A stretch of DNA of 6,136 nt from Candidatus Krumholzibacteriia bacterium (GTDB lineage: Bacteria > Krumholzibacteriota > Krumholzibacteriia > Krumholzibacteriales > Krumholzibacteriaceae), in assembly GCA_028696635.1 (NCBI GenBank), contig JAQVGR010000116.1, positions 1-6,136 on the forward strand. Reading direction: 5' to 3'. A program made the translations under genes and the position numbers. Numbering within the stretch: the first letter of the stretch is position 1; every line of letters begins with the position of its first letter. Below are positions 5,548-6,136 of this stretch, piece by piece. The notes beneath the pieces were generated by a model that did no database searches, was not told the DNA's origin, and saw only the letters and a program-made list of their open reading frames with translations.

Positions 5548-5576
5548 ATTGTAACCAACGGGGCGGCCGCGGTCAA
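5548..5576 (-). promoter_or_regulatory. Sigma-70 promoter of the PorV-type gene
   Basis: TTGACC (5576-5571, 5 of 6), a 17-bp spacer and TACAAT (5553-5548, 5 of 6) form the best promoter match in the window. Transcription would start near 5541, leaving a leader of about 23 nt with the GGAGGA site. It lies in the 91-nt gap after the sorting-domain gene, so the barrel gene can be expressed on its own. The GC-rich spacer contains GCGGCCGC. Confidence 0.65.
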
Positions 5577-5609
5577 CGACAACGGATGCCGCGCTCCTCT
5601 CCCCCGCCG

Positions 5610-6136
5610 TCATTTCAGGACGGCGACCTTGCGCGCCCCGGTCCAGCGTGCGCCGCTTCCGCGCACCTCGAGATGACAGATATAGATACCCGAGGCGAGG
5701 CCGTCGACCGGCACGGCCGTCTCGAACGGGATCCGGCCTGTGGTCCACTCATGCCGCAGGGCGGCAGAGTAGACCTGCGCCCCCTCGAGGGTGAGTATCT
5801 TCAGCGTCACGTCGGCGCTCGCCGAGAGATCGATCCTCACCCTGAACGACCCTCCGCGAACGGGATTGGGATAGCAGATAAGGCTCGATCCGTCGGCGAG
5901 CGATCCGGCCGGGATCGACCCTCCCGACGGATCCTGCCTTCCCGATCCGCCCGGATCGCGCCGGAACATCGTCCAGCCCTCCGCGTTCCACTGGACATCG
6001 AGCCGGATCCGCGAGAGGCCCGACAGGGGCGACGCGAACTCGACCCCCTCCTGTCGGGCGCCGAGGATCCTGTCCGGCCCGCCCGATACGAACAGCAGCC
6101 CGCCCCCTCCATCCTCCGTCCGGGCCAGGGCCGGGC
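5610..6136 (-). CDS. Secreted protein with C-terminal sorting/FlgD-like domain (C-terminal part, runs off the right edge)
   Basis: Only the last 174 residues are in the window, open from the edge to TGA at 5612-5610. The last 90 or so residues form a Por-secretion-tail/FlgD-Ig-like beta domain: CYPNPVRGGSFRVRIDLS opens it, VTLKILTLEGAQVYS is its central hairpin, LASGIYICHLEV the next, and ARKVAVLK the closing strand. In this family the domain either directs export through type IX secretion with surface attachment or acts as an Ig-like module. Upstream are a low-complexity Gly/Ser/Asp-rich linker (about 75-105 of the visible part, counting from the edge) and a beta-rich segment around LFVSGGPDRILGARQEG and IRLDVQWNAEGW that I do not recognise. 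The catalytic or adhesive function lies outside the window. The PorV-type gene follows 91 nt downstream, which supports the sorting reading. Confidence 0.82.
   Translation of the reverse strand, partial: PALARTEDGGGGLLFVSGGPDRILGARQEGVEFASPLSGLSRIRLDVQWNAEGWTMFRRDPGGSGRQDPSGGSIPAGSLADGSSLICYPNPVRGGSFRVRIDLSASADVTLKILTLEGAQVYSAALRHEWTTGRIPFETAVPVDGLASGIYICHLEVRGSGARWTGARKVAVLK

Noticed and set aside
1..6136. CRISPR arrays, tRNA/rRNA genes, insertion sequences or attachment sites
   Set aside because: No regularly spaced repeats, no cloverleaf or rRNA-like sequence, no transposase motifs and no terminal repeats were seen on reading both strands.

Overview
The window is 6.1 kb of GC-rich bacterial DNA carrying six protein genes, four complete and two cut by the window edges. 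All but one lie on the minus strand. The organism looks like a Gram-negative diderm of the FCB (Fibrobacterota-Chlorobiota-Bacteroidota) side of the tree, in a GC-rich lineage. The evidence is a PorV/PorQ-type outer-membrane barrel protein, a secreted protein ending in a YPNP-type C-terminal sorting/FlgD-like domain, an LpxH-type lipid A phosphoesterase, and a short RpoD/SigA-type sigma factor without region 1.1. This placement is inferred from protein features only.

Layout, left to right: (1) the N-terminal 291 residues of an AMIN plus Amidase_3 N-acetylmuramoyl-L-alanine amidase (minus, running off base 1); (2) a membrane-anchored, coiled-coil M23/LytM metallopeptidase (minus); (3) a strong intrinsic terminator followed upstream by the sigma-70 factor gene (minus), which has a leader of about 170 nt and a TTGACA promoter; (4) an AT-rich non-coding island of about 34% GC; (5) a small coiled-coil protein of unknown function (minus), divergent from (6) an LpxH-like metallophosphoesterase (plus); (7) the PorV/PorQ barrel gene (minus), whose 3' end overlaps the end of the lpxH-like gene by 37 bp; (8) the C-terminal 174 residues of a secreted protein with a sorting-type domain (minus, running off the right edge).

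The genes share a cell-envelope theme: peptidoglycan cleavage (amidase and M23), lipid A synthesis (LpxH-like), an outer-membrane barrel of the type IX secretion PorV family, and a probable client of such a system beside it. The sigma factor is the only clearly non-envelope gene. Four minus-strand genes are preceded by E. coli-like -35/-10 pairs with 17-bp spacers, so they look like separate transcription units rather than one operon. No mobile element, CRISPR array, tRNA or rRNA was seen. I did not find a clearly new multi-gene system. The most notable points are the adjacent PorV/sorting-domain pair and the canonical promoters beside a short FCB-type sigma factor.
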